64,000 bases of DNA. It comes from Bacteroidota bacterium. GTDB lineage: Bacteria > Bacteroidota > Bacteroidia > Chitinophagales > JADJOU01. Location of the stretch: positions 62,001 to 126,000 of the forward strand of contig JADJOU010000006.1 of the NCBI GenBank assembly GCA_016713645.1, written 5' to 3'. Below are positions 18,833-27,795 of the stretch, piece after piece. The notes under the pieces were generated by a model. The model searched no databases and had not been told where the DNA came from. It worked only from the letters and a program-made list of their open reading frames with translations. The first letter of the stretch is position 1. Each line of letters starts with the position of its first letter. A program made the translations under genes and the position numbers.

Positions 18833-19108
18833 TTAAATAATTGGATATACAGTTTTTAAGATTCCATTTTTATAAACAAACTCAATAGTAAATCCTGTTG
18901 ATGATTTCGAGTGATATATTTCTATTATGTCTAAATTTGTAGTTGTCTTCTTTATTACTTGTTGTTTATGATTGAACGCCCTCGCTACTTCTTCTTTAAT
19001 TCTTTGCTTATTCCAGTTTTTTGGAAAAAAAGTTGTTGCGTCTTTTTCTATTTTTCCATTGAAGATTACAGTCGAATTTTCAATGTTAATCCAATTTTTA
19101 GGATTAGT
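18833..19108 (-). pseudogene. Headless EndoU-like toxin C-terminal fragment
   Basis: An open frame of about 92 codons with no start codon: it is bounded upstream by in-frame stops in line with the preceding small gene. It reads WINIENSTVIFNGKIEK, then TTFFPKNWNKQRIKEEVARA and GFTIEFVYKNGILKTVYPII. A TFFPxxW...I..AY pattern followed by a G-I-x-I-E-x-x...I-x-T-x-x-P strand is what I recall for the C-terminal half of bacterial EndoU nuclease toxin domains; the N-terminal catalytic histidines are absent. It looks like a displaced toxin cassette left as recombination stock, with its putative immunity gene directly after it. Confidence 0.5.
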
Positions 19109-19123
19109 GAGGGGGCTTTAATT

Positions 19124-19351
19124 TCAACTAATTGAATCTAGTCCTTTTTGAGTTAATCCAAAGAATGAATTATTTGTTTTATATATTAATCCCTCACTTA
19201 GTAGTTCATTTATTTTCTCAACAATATTAATCATTGGAGCGTCTTTAGGTAGTAAATTAAACAGAATAAATCTGTCTATTAATGAGATATGCAGCTCGAT
19301 TTGCTTATCTGTACCATATTCTTTTAAAAATTTTAAAATCTTAGTATTCAT
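19124..19351 (-). CDS. Small putative immunity protein of the LysM toxin
   Basis: It encodes 75 residues, largely helical, ending in a winged-helix-like stretch (LLSEGLIYKTNNSFFGLTQK). It starts 6 bases after the stop of the reconstructed LysM toxin and has the size and place of an immunity gene. I do not recognise a family; the C-terminal part also resembles small winged-helix proteins, so a regulator is an alternative. Its own stop is followed in the same frame by a second stop and then the EndoU-like fragment. Confidence 0.45.
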   Translation of the reverse strand: MNTKILKFLKEYGTDKQIELHISLIDRFILFNLLPKDAPMINIVEKINELLSEGLIYKTNNSFFGLTQKGLDSIS

Positions 19352-19357
19352 AATTTA

Positions 19358-20997
19358 TCAATATTCATAAATTTCAATTTCATCAATAGATGGATGATAT
19401 AATTGTTCAATTCTTTCATTAATTTTATAATCCTCTAATGCTGCTGCATGAGTATTACTCCATATTTCTTCAGTCGTATAACCACAGGAATTTTTAATGT
19501 CTTATATCTTTCATATTCTCTAATTTCATGAGTGTAAAATCTTTTATCATAATCAGACGGCCTGAGTTTATTTTTGGAAATCAATTCTAATCTTTCAATC
19601 ATTTTTAAATTCCCTTTGAATCTTTTCCATTGTATCGAAATCTTTCCAAATGTTTTTAACTGCATCAACACCATCTTTGGTAAATTTAGTATTTCTCCAG
19701 TTCAAATTTAAAATTTTTCCTCCAGCATTATTTGGATTAAATAATCTATTAGAATATTTACCAATAACATTAATTTTATCGCTTGATGGCGTTCCTATTT
19801 CTGAAAATCTTTGACCATATATAGACAATGGGTTTCTCAGCAATTCTCTCCCTGCTAGACTCTTTGCAATCAATTCTTCTCCTTTAAAGGCAATCCCTAA
19901 ATTCTCTATTAAGACGCCTACTGTAATATTCGCCCAAGTCTCATAAAATTGCACAATGCCTTGATTCTTTGCATTCGTATAATTATCTTCTGTTTGATAG
20001 AGCTCCCATTTTTTAGCCGAGGAATTGTACTTATAATAATTACTGCCAGTACCCATCTTCTTGGAATACATTTCATAAAGATAAGCACCATTTTGAAAAT
20101 ACATAGCCCCTTGTTGATTCTGTCCGATCATATTGCTTTTCTCAGGCAATCCGATTCTCCCACGCTCAGCTTGGATAGGATATTGCTCCGCTAAATTATT
20201 TAATCTTTGATTGCGCAGAATAAGTTTAGCTTCAGGCGAAGTATTGCGAATCCCCAAACTGGGATCACTCGTCGCAATTGGACTATATACATACGCATTC
20301 ACTGAAGCAGTAGACCACTTAAAATTTGGCTGAGGCACTGCCTTGCTCACAGTAGGGGTTACCTTGGCATTGCTAGGTATGTTAAGGACTTCATTGGGGT
20401 AGATGAGGTTGGGGTCGCCAGATTGGAGGTTTCCTTTGTTTAGGTTCCAAAGATCTTCCCATGCCATATCATAGCGCTGAGCAATGGATGAAAGGGTATC
20501 CCCTTTGCGCACTTGATATGTTTTGGTACTCTGCCCACTGCCATTCATATTGGGCATCGTGGGCAAAGTCCCCAAGGCGATACTTTGCTCTAAATTCGGA
20601 ATTTGAAATGAAAAATCAACTGCTTTAGATCCAAGTGCTTTGGAAGCGGCATTCATATCTCGCTGCAATTTCATTCTGAGTGCATCTGCTTGTGCTTCTA
20701 GTGCCGTTATTTTATTGTCTAGTTCCCTGATGCGGGCGCGGTTGGTCTCTCGGATCTTTTAATCTCTTCCGCACGTATAGCGTTGTACAATGCCCCTAAA
20801 GCAAGCACGGCAGCAACTATAGCCACTGGCGCCAATACTACTCCGAGTCCTACATTAGTTCCCAAAGAGGCTCCGGCTGCGCTAGCTCCTTTTACTCCTA
20901 AGATTCCTACTGGTTTAGTAAAAGCAATCGGCCCAGCAGTAATAGAATTCACTGGCCCTGCTATATTATAGATAAAAGGTGGTGACCAGAGTGTCAT
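19358..20997 (-). CDS. LysM polymorphic toxin (three homopolymer frameshifts)
   Basis: As printed this is three pieces. Adding one A near 20760, 19604 and 19490 gives a single protein of about 546 residues. Its order is: a Gly/Ala-rich N-terminus with one hydrophobic helix (GVVLAPVAIVAAVLALGALY, about 52-71), a charged coiled coil (RARIRELDNKITALEAQADA, to about 110), a LysM domain (TYQVRKGDTLSSIAQRYD, about 155-200), a linker, and a C-terminal toxin-type domain with DKRFYTHEIREYERY, EIWSNTHAAALEDY and LYHPS. That set of motifs recurs at the tips of polymorphic toxins. The start ATG overlaps the upstream stop (ATGA). If the printed sequence is right, the C-terminal part would instead be separate overlapping ORFs. 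Confidence 0.65.
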
Positions 20998-22892
20998 ATT
21001 GTCTCAGTTTCTTTACAACAATCAGTTCCAAATACCTCTTTGTATTTCGCCGCCTTTTCTATTGGATCGGGAATCATATTGATAACATCCATAGCTTGTT
21101 GCAATTGCGCATTTCTCAATACAGTATTCGCATTCAACAAGTCTTGCGCTTCAAGATTTACCTGCTGCAAGTTCTTGTTGTAACAATCCAATGCTTCCCC
21201 TTGACCTAACAAGCTATCTACAATGACAGAAGATGTTTTTAATTTGTAGTTATTAACAGATAATATAACCCCTGGTAATGTAACATTCCCATAAGTATCG
21301 CTCAACCCCCTTGTTTTAACCCAAAGGCAATCTTCACTTGAAGGGAAAATATAACTGCCGCAAATATAACTTGCTGACGGAACTGGATAGGGACGTGGTT
21401 CAAAAAAAGTAATAGGGTCTTCATCATAGTTGAAAATCACACGAGCACAATCCATGATAGATAAGAACAAATCATTTGCAGCCAGCGGATCTAGTATAAC
21501 GTCATTCAATAATTTCTCTAACTCATGTGCAAATACCAATCGAACTTCCCCTGTTTGCAAATCTGTATAACCAAATTTGATATTCTTCAACCAATGAATT
21601 ACATTATATTCTTGCACCAATTCTCTAAATACAAAATTTAATGTTCGCGATGAATTAATATTCTCGAGTTCCCGAATAATACTCGTTGTCGTTGAATCGG
21701 AGTTTGAATTTGCAACAGTGGTGTTTATATTGGTTTGTTTTGCGCTATTCGTTTGATTCGTGACACTAAATAATGAATTGCTGACGACAGAATCAATTGT
21801 ATTGGTCAATTTTGATGATTTTACATCAGCAGTAAAAGCACTGCTGCTGCTGCCACTGGCGAATAATCCCGCTATCAGACCTGTCCCAGATTCTGAATTG
21901 GTGGTTATTCCAACGCCAACTGAAGTACTATTGCTCTCTTGCGTTCCATTTTGATCTTGAACGGCACTTTCATACAAACTCCTTCCAGCAGTTGAATTTG
22001 TATCTATAATATTATCAGTCTTCATATATGATTCTGCACGATCCTTATATGTTGATATGGATATGGTTGTCCTTTCTCCAGGCAATAATGAAAAGGTCTC
22101 AATCGTCTTTCCTGCGCCATAATTGCCTAAAAAGCTACTTATGATTGTCTCATACTGCAGAAAGAATGCCTTATCCTTGATGATTGGATTTTCGCCATCC
22201 TCTATTTCCACCAAAATCCAAACTGATTCTGCCTTCCACATGCGATTGAAAAATCGGAATCTTTCCCTGTTTAATTTTGAAACAATGTCATTAATATCAA
22301 AATCAATCACAATTTCTGGAGAGAACTCTACGGTAGTCTTATCACCCAAAGTTTTAGCAAGCCAAAATCCTCCTTCGAGAACATCTGCAGATATTGTAAT
22401 CGAGCCATATTTAATCATTGAATAATTCCCCCCAATATAAAATACGAATCCCCAATTACCAGATTTTGTATTGTATAATGGGCTTGGATGATTTAAAGGA
22501 GTGTCGATTGGAAGCGTTGGGATATTAATGTCATAACTCGCAGCCTTTATATATGGCTGACTGCTTGCACTTGCATCATAGAAGACGCATGGAAATGCAC
22601 AATTTTTCAACAATTTGTAATTTCTAAAGTAAATAGATTGAGGACTATTTAAGTCCTCTAACAATTTTTGCTTAATAACTGAATCACTTAAGGCCATCAA
22701 TTCATTCACTTTAGGGGGAATTGGGTCAATGCGCGGTTTAAATATTTCTTGATCTAGTGGAATTGGGACATAGGAATAAACACTGACGTTATTATTCGCT
22801 TCCATATTATAGTTCAATATAGGAGCTTGACTATTGTCTTCTTGAAGCTTCATGAAGGGCTTCGGGTCGCAGTTTGTTAAATTAAGTGGCAT
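20994..22892 (-). CDS. Unrecognised 632-residue protein coupled to the LysM toxin
   Basis: It has no signal peptide and no transmembrane helix that I can see. Residues 1-300 look beta-rich, with FSLLPGERTTISISTYKDRA near 265-285. Residues about 295-400 are unusually rich in Ser, Thr, Asn and Gln (TNSAKQTNINTTVANSNSDS), suggesting a flexible or fibrous section. The C-terminal third has helices and several Cys (CGSY, SEDCLWVK, LDCYNKN, terminal DCCKETE). The gene ends in an ATGA overlap with the toxin gene, so the two are probably made in fixed ratio. A carrier, adaptor or surface-display role for the toxin is the natural guess, but nothing in the sequence proves it. Confidence 0.6.
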   Translation of the reverse strand: MPLNLTNCDPKPFMKLQEDNSQAPILNYNMEANNNVSVYSYVPIPLDQEIFKPRIDPIPPKVNELMALSDSVIKQKLLEDLNSPQSIYFRNYKLLKNCAFPCVFYDASASSQPYIKAASYDINIPTLPIDTPLNHPSPLYNTKSGNWGFVFYIGGNYSMIKYGSITISADVLEGGFWLAKTLGDKTTVEFSPEIVIDFDINDIVSKLNRERFRFFNRMWKAESVWILVEIEDGENPIIKDKAFFLQYETIISSFLGNYGAGKTIETFSLLPGERTTISISTYKDRAESYMKTDNIIDTNSTAGRSLYESAVQDQNGTQESNSTSVGVGITTNSESGTGLIAGLFASGSSSSAFTADVKSSKLTNTIDSVVSNSLFSVTNQTNSAKQTNINTTVANSNSDSTTTSIIRELENINSSRTLNFVFRELVQEYNVIHWLKNIKFGYTDLQTGEVRLVFAHELEKLLNDVILDPLAANDLFLSIMDCARVIFNYDEDPITFFEPRPYPVPSASYICGSYIFPSSEDCLWVKTRGLSDTYGNVTLPGVILSVNNYKLKTSSVIVDSLLGQGEALDCYNKNLQQVNLEAQDLLNANTVLRNAQLQQAMDVINMIPDPIEKAAKYKEVFGTDCCKETETI

Positions 22893-22960
22893 AAAAATGT
22901 TTTTAAATACTGATTAAATTTTATGCAAAAAAAACAAACTATAATTTGTAAATCAAGTTC

Positions 22961-22993
22961 TAAAATATTACTTTTGGTTATAAAATATTACTT
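22961..22993. promoter_or_regulatory. Twin TAAAATATTACTT repeats before the HTH gene (putative operator)
   Basis: Two identical 13-base direct repeats, TAAAATATTACTT, start at 22961 and 22981, exactly 20 bases apart, about two helical turns. The second ends 2 bases before the HTH start codon and 100 bases from the divergent 632-residue gene. Exact phasing and position suggest an operator for the adjacent regulator. Confidence 0.5.
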
Positions 22994-22995
22994 GT

Positions 22996-23352
22996 ATGAT
23001 AGAAAATATAAATTTAAAGATTAGATCTATAAGAAGAGAATTGGATAAAAAATCCGTTGATATTGCCAATTCAATTGGATTTTCACAATCCTATTACAGT
23101 AAAATAAAAAATGGAAAAGCAAATGTCAATTCAAGAAATTTGGAGAAAATTGCAAAAGCATTGAATGTTAAGAAAGAATACATCTTGAGTAAGAAAATTT
23201 TATTAGAAAATTCAGAGGAGTCATTGCTCAACAAGAAGAATCTAGAAAGTGTGAATGAAATTGAAGTTTGCAAAGAGCTAATAGCGAACATAAGCTTATT
23301 GATGGAGAAATTGCAGGAAATTGTAAAAGTGAAACAAAGAGAAATACACTGA
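22996..23352 (+). CDS. XRE-type HTH regulator divergent from the toxin operon
   Basis: Residues 1-65 form a Cro/C1-type helix-turn-helix (IRRELDKKSVDIANSIGFSQ, then SYYSKIKNGKANVNSRNLEK and IAKALNVKKEYIL). The remaining 50 residues are a helical tail that probably dimerises. It is divergent from the 632-residue gene across a 103-base gap containing paired direct repeats that reach its start codon, which fits self-control and control of the toxin operon. There is no enzymatic domain. The regulatory target is inferred from position. Confidence 0.75.
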   Translation: MIENINLKIRSIRRELDKKSVDIANSIGFSQSYYSKIKNGKANVNSRNLEKIAKALNVKKEYILSKKILLENSEESLLNKKNLESVNEIEVCKELIANISLLMEKLQEIVKVKQREIH

Positions 23353-23533
23353 ATCCTATTGATTGAAAATAATTCAATATTTGGTGTTTGCATTTGAAAA
23401 TAGCCTTATCGCTATGCAGTTTCAAGTTTTTTGAAACCAACAATTTGACAATTTTCGTTTAGTAAAAAATCTTATCTTCGTCTTTTTATTCAAAACATTT
23501 CAATCATAAAATTTGGAATTTTAAGCATCATCC

Positions 23534-24514
23534 ATGTTTCACAATAAAGACCTCTCTTCCTATACATTTCTCGTGACGGGCGGTGCTGGTTTCATCGGTT
23601 CCCATATCGTTGAATACCTTATCAAAAACGGCGCGAAAAAAGTCAAGATACTCGACAATCTCCTTACAGGAAATTATGAAAACATAAAGCCCTTTGAGAA
23701 TGCTCCCAATTTTGAATTCATCGAAGGTGATATCACCCAAATGGATACTTGCTCTAAAGCATGTAAAGGGGTGGATTTCATCTCTCACCAAGCGGCACTG
23801 GGCTCTGTTCCGCGTTCGATTAAAGACCCTTCGCGCAGCAACCTCATCAATGTAAGCGGATACCTCAATATGCTCGTCGCTGCCAATGAAGCGGGTGTAA
23901 AGCGCGTTGTCTATGCATCTTCATCATCTGTTTATGGAGACGAACCAAACTTACCCAAAGTGGAAGAGCGCATTGGCAAACAATTATCACCTTATGCCGT
24001 GACAAAATACACCAATGAATTATATGCCCATGTATTCGCCAATACCTATGGCATGCAAATCATCGGCTTGCGCTATTTCAATAGTTTTGGTTCGCGACAA
24101 GACCCCAATGGTCCTTACGCCGCAGTTATTCCGCTATTTGTAGACAAAATTCTCAAAGGAGAAAAAGTGAATATCGATGGCGATGGCGAACAGACAAGGG
24201 ATTTCACTTATGTCGACAATGCCGTGCAAGCCAATATCCGCGCCATGCTCACAGACAATGAAGCTGCAGTCAACCAAGTGTATAATATTGCGGTAGGAGA
24301 GAATTTCTCTGTCAATTATATGTATAACTTGATTCAGAAATACTTGAATATTTATATCGAACCAAACCACCGCGAAGCGCGCAAAGGCGATATCCGCAAT
24401 TCACTCGCTGATATCACCAAAGCAAAAACACTTTTGGGATACGACCCACAATACCGATTTGAAGAAGGACTAAAAAATACGGTGGAGCATTTCAAAGTGA
24501 AATTTGGGTATTAA
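23534..24514 (+). CDS. NAD-dependent sugar epimerase (UDP-GlcNAc 4-epimerase-like)
   Basis: It is an extended short-chain dehydrogenase of 326 residues with the NAD motif VTGGAGFIGSHI (residues 13-24), a catalytic Ser cluster ASSSSVYGD, and the YxxxK active pair in SPYAVTKYTNEL, followed by LRYFNSFGSRQDPNGPYAAV. That last motif is typical of the WbpP/Gne branch, which interconverts UDP-GlcNAc and UDP-GalNAc or the uronic forms. It probably supplies surface polysaccharide synthesis. It stands alone, preceded by a variant -7 element (TATCTTCG at 23473-23480). Exact substrate unresolved. Confidence 0.85.
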   Translation: MFHNKDLSSYTFLVTGGAGFIGSHIVEYLIKNGAKKVKILDNLLTGNYENIKPFENAPNFEFIEGDITQMDTCSKACKGVDFISHQAALGSVPRSIKDPSRSNLINVSGYLNMLVAANEAGVKRVVYASSSSVYGDEPNLPKVEERIGKQLSPYAVTKYTNELYAHVFANTYGMQIIGLRYFNSFGSRQDPNGPYAAVIPLFVDKILKGEKVNIDGDGEQTRDFTYVDNAVQANIRAMLTDNEAAVNQVYNIAVGENFSVNYMYNLIQKYLNIYIEPNHREARKGDIRNSLADITKAKTLLGYDPQYRFEEGLKNTVEHFKVKFGY

Positions 24515-24581
24515 TTTGTTGAAAGGTTCTGGTTGTTAGTTGTTAGGCAGCTTTATTGGAATTATTATAATTCCTCCTTTA

Positions 24582-24684
24582 ATTCAAAATTTAAAATTCA
24601 TAATTTTCCATGTTGTTGGGATGCTTTTGGAATATTCATAATTCCACATTCTAATTCAAAATTCAAAATTTAAAATTCATAATT
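24582..24684. repeat. Two identical 24-base AT-rich repeats before metG
   Basis: ATTCAAAATTTAAAATTCAT followed by AATT occurs at 24582-24605 and again at 24661-24684, ending 6 bases before the metG start codon. Sequences of this kind are often scattered between genes in Bacteroidota. No ORF or terminator is seen in this gap. Confidence 0.7.
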
Positions 24685-24690
24685 GCAGTT

Positions 24691-26724
24691 ATGCCCCAAT
24701 TCAATCGCCATCTCGTCACCGCTGCCCTCACTTATGCCAATGGGCCACTCCATATTGGGCATATAGCGGGTTGTTTTTTACCTGCTGATATCTATGTGCG
24801 CTATCTGAGATTGCAAGGGAGAGATGTGAAATTCATCAGCGGCACCGATGAATATGGTGTGCCCATCACGATTAGTGCAGAGCGCGAGGGAATTTCTCCA
24901 CAAGCCATTGCCGATAAATACCACCACCAAATCAAAACTAGTTTTGATGGCCTTGGGATATCCTTTGATATATTTTCAAGAACAACCAATGACAAACACA
25001 GGGAAGTGGCTAAAGCGTTTTTCAAAAAATTATATGACGCCAAAGTCTTTGTCGAGCAAGAATCTGAGCAATTCTTTGATGAGAAAGCGAATAAATTTTT
25101 AGCAGATAGATATATCATCGGCACATGTCCAAATTGCGCGAATGAAAAAGCATATGGCGATCAATGCGAGAAATGCGGTTCGACCCTCAATGCCACCGAC
25201 CTCATCAATCCCAAATCAGCTATTACGAATGAAACACCCATACAAAAGAAAACAAAAAATTGGTACCTCCCACTCGACCAATACCAAAAACAATTAGAAG
25301 ATTTTATTGGCGCACACCCTGAATGGAAAACCAATGTTCTGGGTCAATGCAAGAGTTGGTTGTCACAGGGATTGCAAGCTCGTGCGATGACGCGCGATAT
25401 GGAATGGGGCATTCCCGTTCCAGTGGATGGTGCAACCGGGAAAGTGCTCTATGTATGGTTTGACGCGCCAATTGGCTATATTACTGCAACACAAGAATTG
25501 ACTTCTGATTGGGAAAAATATTGGAAACAAGACGATTCCAAATTGGTGCATTTCATTGGGAAGGACAATATCGTTTTTCATTGCATCATATTCCCAGCGA
25601 TGCTCATGGCGCACGGTGGTTATATCTTGCCAGAGAATGTTCCTGCGAACGAATTCTTAAATTTAGAAGGTGATAAAATTTCAACTTCAAGAAATTGGGC
25701 AGTTTGGGTACACGAATATTTAGAAGAATTCCCCGACCAACAAGATGTGCTGCGCTATACACTCGCCGCTCAGATGCCTGAAACCAAGGACAACGATTTC
25801 ACTTGGAAGGATTTTCAGTTGAAAAACAACAGCGAACTCGTCGCTATTCTCGGCAATCTCGTCAATCGAGTTGTCGTGCTCATGCATAAATTCTATGACG
25901 GGAAAGTCCCTGAAACCAAGGGTTGCGATGAATTGGAAAAAATATGCGGCGATTTTAAAAACAGCATTGCAAAATCTATTGAAGAATATAAATTCCGCGA
26001 AGCACTGATGGAAGTGATGAATATGGCGCGCCATGGCAATAAATTATTGACAGAAAAAGAACCATGGAAATTATTTAAGACCGATCCAAAAGAAGCGGGC
26101 ATTGTACTATACGATTGTCTTCAATTGATTGCAAATATTGCAATCACTTGTGAACCATTTTTGCCTTTCACCAGTGCAAAAATCATGAAGCAAATCAATC
26201 TCGAGCGACAAAAAATTTCATGGAGTGATATCGGCAGACAAGACCTTGTAAAACCAGGCCACCAATTGAATCCTGCAGAATTGTTATTTTCAAAAATAGA
26301 AGATGAAGCAATAGAAAAACAAGTTGCAAAATTGGTAAAACCAGCTGCTACAACTTTGGAAATAAAAGAAGAAAAAACAACTGCTACACTTGCGCAAAAA
26401 CAAGAAATCAGCTTCGATGATTTTGCAAAAATGGATATCCGCATCGGAACCATATTAGAAGCATCCAAAGTGGAAAAGGCAGATAAATTATTGAAACTAA
26501 AAGTGGACTTGGGATATGAAGTGAGAACCATCGTATCGGGCATCGCTGAGCATTTCAAGCCAGAAGATATCATCGGCCAACAAGTATCTGTCATCGCTAA
26601 CCTCGCTCCTAGAAAGATTCGCGGAGAGGAGAGCAAAGGGATGATTTTGATGGCAGAGGAAAATGGAAAACTAAAATTTATGACAACACTTGATCCTATT
26701 GCCAATGGGAGTGAAGTGAGGTAG
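24691..26724 (+). CDS. metG: Methionyl-tRNA synthetase with C-terminal tRNA-binding domain
   Basis: A class I synthetase of 677 residues that charges tRNA-Met. Visible are the HIGH motif (GPLHIGHIAGCF), a zinc knuckle (CPNCANEKAYGDQCEKCG), the KMSKS-equivalent DKISTSRNWAVW, the anticodon-binding helices, and from about residue 565 an EMAP/OB-fold domain (FAKMDIRIGTILEASKVEKA) that helps dimerisation and tRNA binding. The length is normal for Bacteroidota. It follows the AT-rich repeats and precedes menB by 43 bases. Confidence 0.96.
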   Translation: MPQFNRHLVTAALTYANGPLHIGHIAGCFLPADIYVRYLRLQGRDVKFISGTDEYGVPITISAEREGISPQAIADKYHHQIKTSFDGLGISFDIFSRTTNDKHREVAKAFFKKLYDAKVFVEQESEQFFDEKANKFLADRYIIGTCPNCANEKAYGDQCEKCGSTLNATDLINPKSAITNETPIQKKTKNWYLPLDQYQKQLEDFIGAHPEWKTNVLGQCKSWLSQGLQARAMTRDMEWGIPVPVDGATGKVLYVWFDAPIGYITATQELTSDWEKYWKQDDSKLVHFIGKDNIVFHCIIFPAMLMAHGGYILPENVPANEFLNLEGDKISTSRNWAVWVHEYLEEFPDQQDVLRYTLAAQMPETKDNDFTWKDFQLKNNSELVAILGNLVNRVVVLMHKFYDGKVPETKGCDELEKICGDFKNSIAKSIEEYKFREALMEVMNMARHGNKLLTEKEPWKLFKTDPKEAGIVLYDCLQLIANIAITCEPFLPFTSAKIMKQINLERQKISWSDIGRQDLVKPGHQLNPAELLFSKIEDEAIEKQVAKLVKPAATTLEIKEEKTTATLAQKQEISFDDFAKMDIRIGTILEASKVEKADKLLKLKVDLGYEVRTIVSGIAEHFKPEDIIGQQVSVIANLAPRKIRGEESKGMILMAEENGKLKFMTTLDPIANGSEVR

Positions 26725-26767
26725 AAGATTAACAAACAGAAATACAACTAAGAAATAAAAATATATT

Positions 26768-27583
26768 ATGCTGAATTGGACATCCATTAAGACCTATACC
26801 GACATCAAATTTGATTTTTTTGAAGGGATTGCAAAAATAACCATCAATAGACCAGAGGTGCACAATGCCTTTCGTCCAGAGACAAATAAAGACATGCTCG
26901 ATGCTTTTGAAATCTGTCGTGAGCGCAATGATATCAATGTCGTCATTCTCACGGGTGAAGGGAAAAAAGCTTTCTGCAGCGGCGGCGACCAACATGTAAA
27001 AGGCGTGGGCGGCTATATTGGCGAAGATGGGGTGCCGCGATTAAATGTCTTGGATTTGCACAAAAAAATTCGCTCACTACCCAAGCCCGTTATCGCGATG
27101 GTCAATGGATATGCTATTGGTGGTGGACATGTTTTACACGTAGTCTGCGATATCAGCATCGCTTCAGAAAATGCCATCTTCGGTCAGACTGGACCAAAAG
27201 TGGGGAGTTTTGATGCGGGCTTTGGTTCGAGTTATTTGGCGCGATGCGTTGGACAAAAAAAGGCGCGAGAGATTTGGTTTTTATGCGAGCAATACAGTGC
27301 TTATGAAGCCTTGGATATGGGCTTGGTAAATAGAGTAGTTCCTATCGATCAATTGGAAAAGGAGACCGTAAAATGGTGTAAGACTATGATGAAGCGAAGT
27401 CCAATGGCATTGAGAATGCTAAAGCGAGGATTGAATGCAGAATTAGATGGTCAGACAGGGCTGATGGAATTTGCGGGCGATGCAACGTTGATGTTCTATT
27501 TAATGGAAGAAGCGCAAGAGGGAAAAAATGCATTTTTGGAAAAACGCGATCCGGATTTTCAACAGTTTCCAAAGTTTCCATAA
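26768..27583 (+). CDS. menB: 1,4-dihydroxy-2-naphthoyl-CoA synthase
   Basis: A crotonase-fold enzyme of menaquinone synthesis that cyclises succinylbenzoyl-CoA. The 271 residues include the oxyanion-hole segment FCSGGDQHVKGVGGYIGEDG, the MenB-typical block VNGYAIGGGHVLHVVCD and FGQTGPKVGSFDAGFGSSYL, which separates MenB from general enoyl-CoA hydratases. Other men genes are not in the window. The stop is followed at once by the REP-like repeats of the transposase region. Confidence 0.95.
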   Translation: MLNWTSIKTYTDIKFDFFEGIAKITINRPEVHNAFRPETNKDMLDAFEICRERNDINVVILTGEGKKAFCSGGDQHVKGVGGYIGEDGVPRLNVLDLHKKIRSLPKPVIAMVNGYAIGGGHVLHVVCDISIASENAIFGQTGPKVGSFDAGFGSSYLARCVGQKKAREIWFLCEQYSAYEALDMGLVNRVVPIDQLEKETVKWCKTMMKRSPMALRMLKRGLNAELDGQTGLMEFAGDATLMFYLMEEAQEGKNAFLEKRDPDFQQFPKFP

Positions 27584-27630
27584 GAGGATATAGAAAAGGT
27601 GAAAGGAAAAAAATATAAAACTATAAGGTA

Positions 27631-27778
27631 TATCCCGCAGGGATAACATTTCGGCAGATAGAAGAGCAAAATACATATCCCGTAGGGATAACATATCGGT
27701 AGCACGTTTTATATCACAGAAAACAACATATCGTAGCACGTTATAATCTTTGTCCCGTAGGGACAACATATCGGTAGA
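27631..27778 (-). repeat. REP-like palindromic repeats upstream of the transposase
   Basis: Three full units (27631-27654, 27676-27702, 27752-27778) and one partial (about 27720-27740) read on the minus strand as ACCGATATGTTGTCCC-TAC-GGGACA-like. The palindrome varies with pairing kept: TATCCC/GGGATA in the first two, TGTCCC/GGGACA in the third. They face the opposite way from the array downstream of the transposase. Confidence 0.85.
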
Positions 27779-27795
27779 AAAAAATATATATACAT

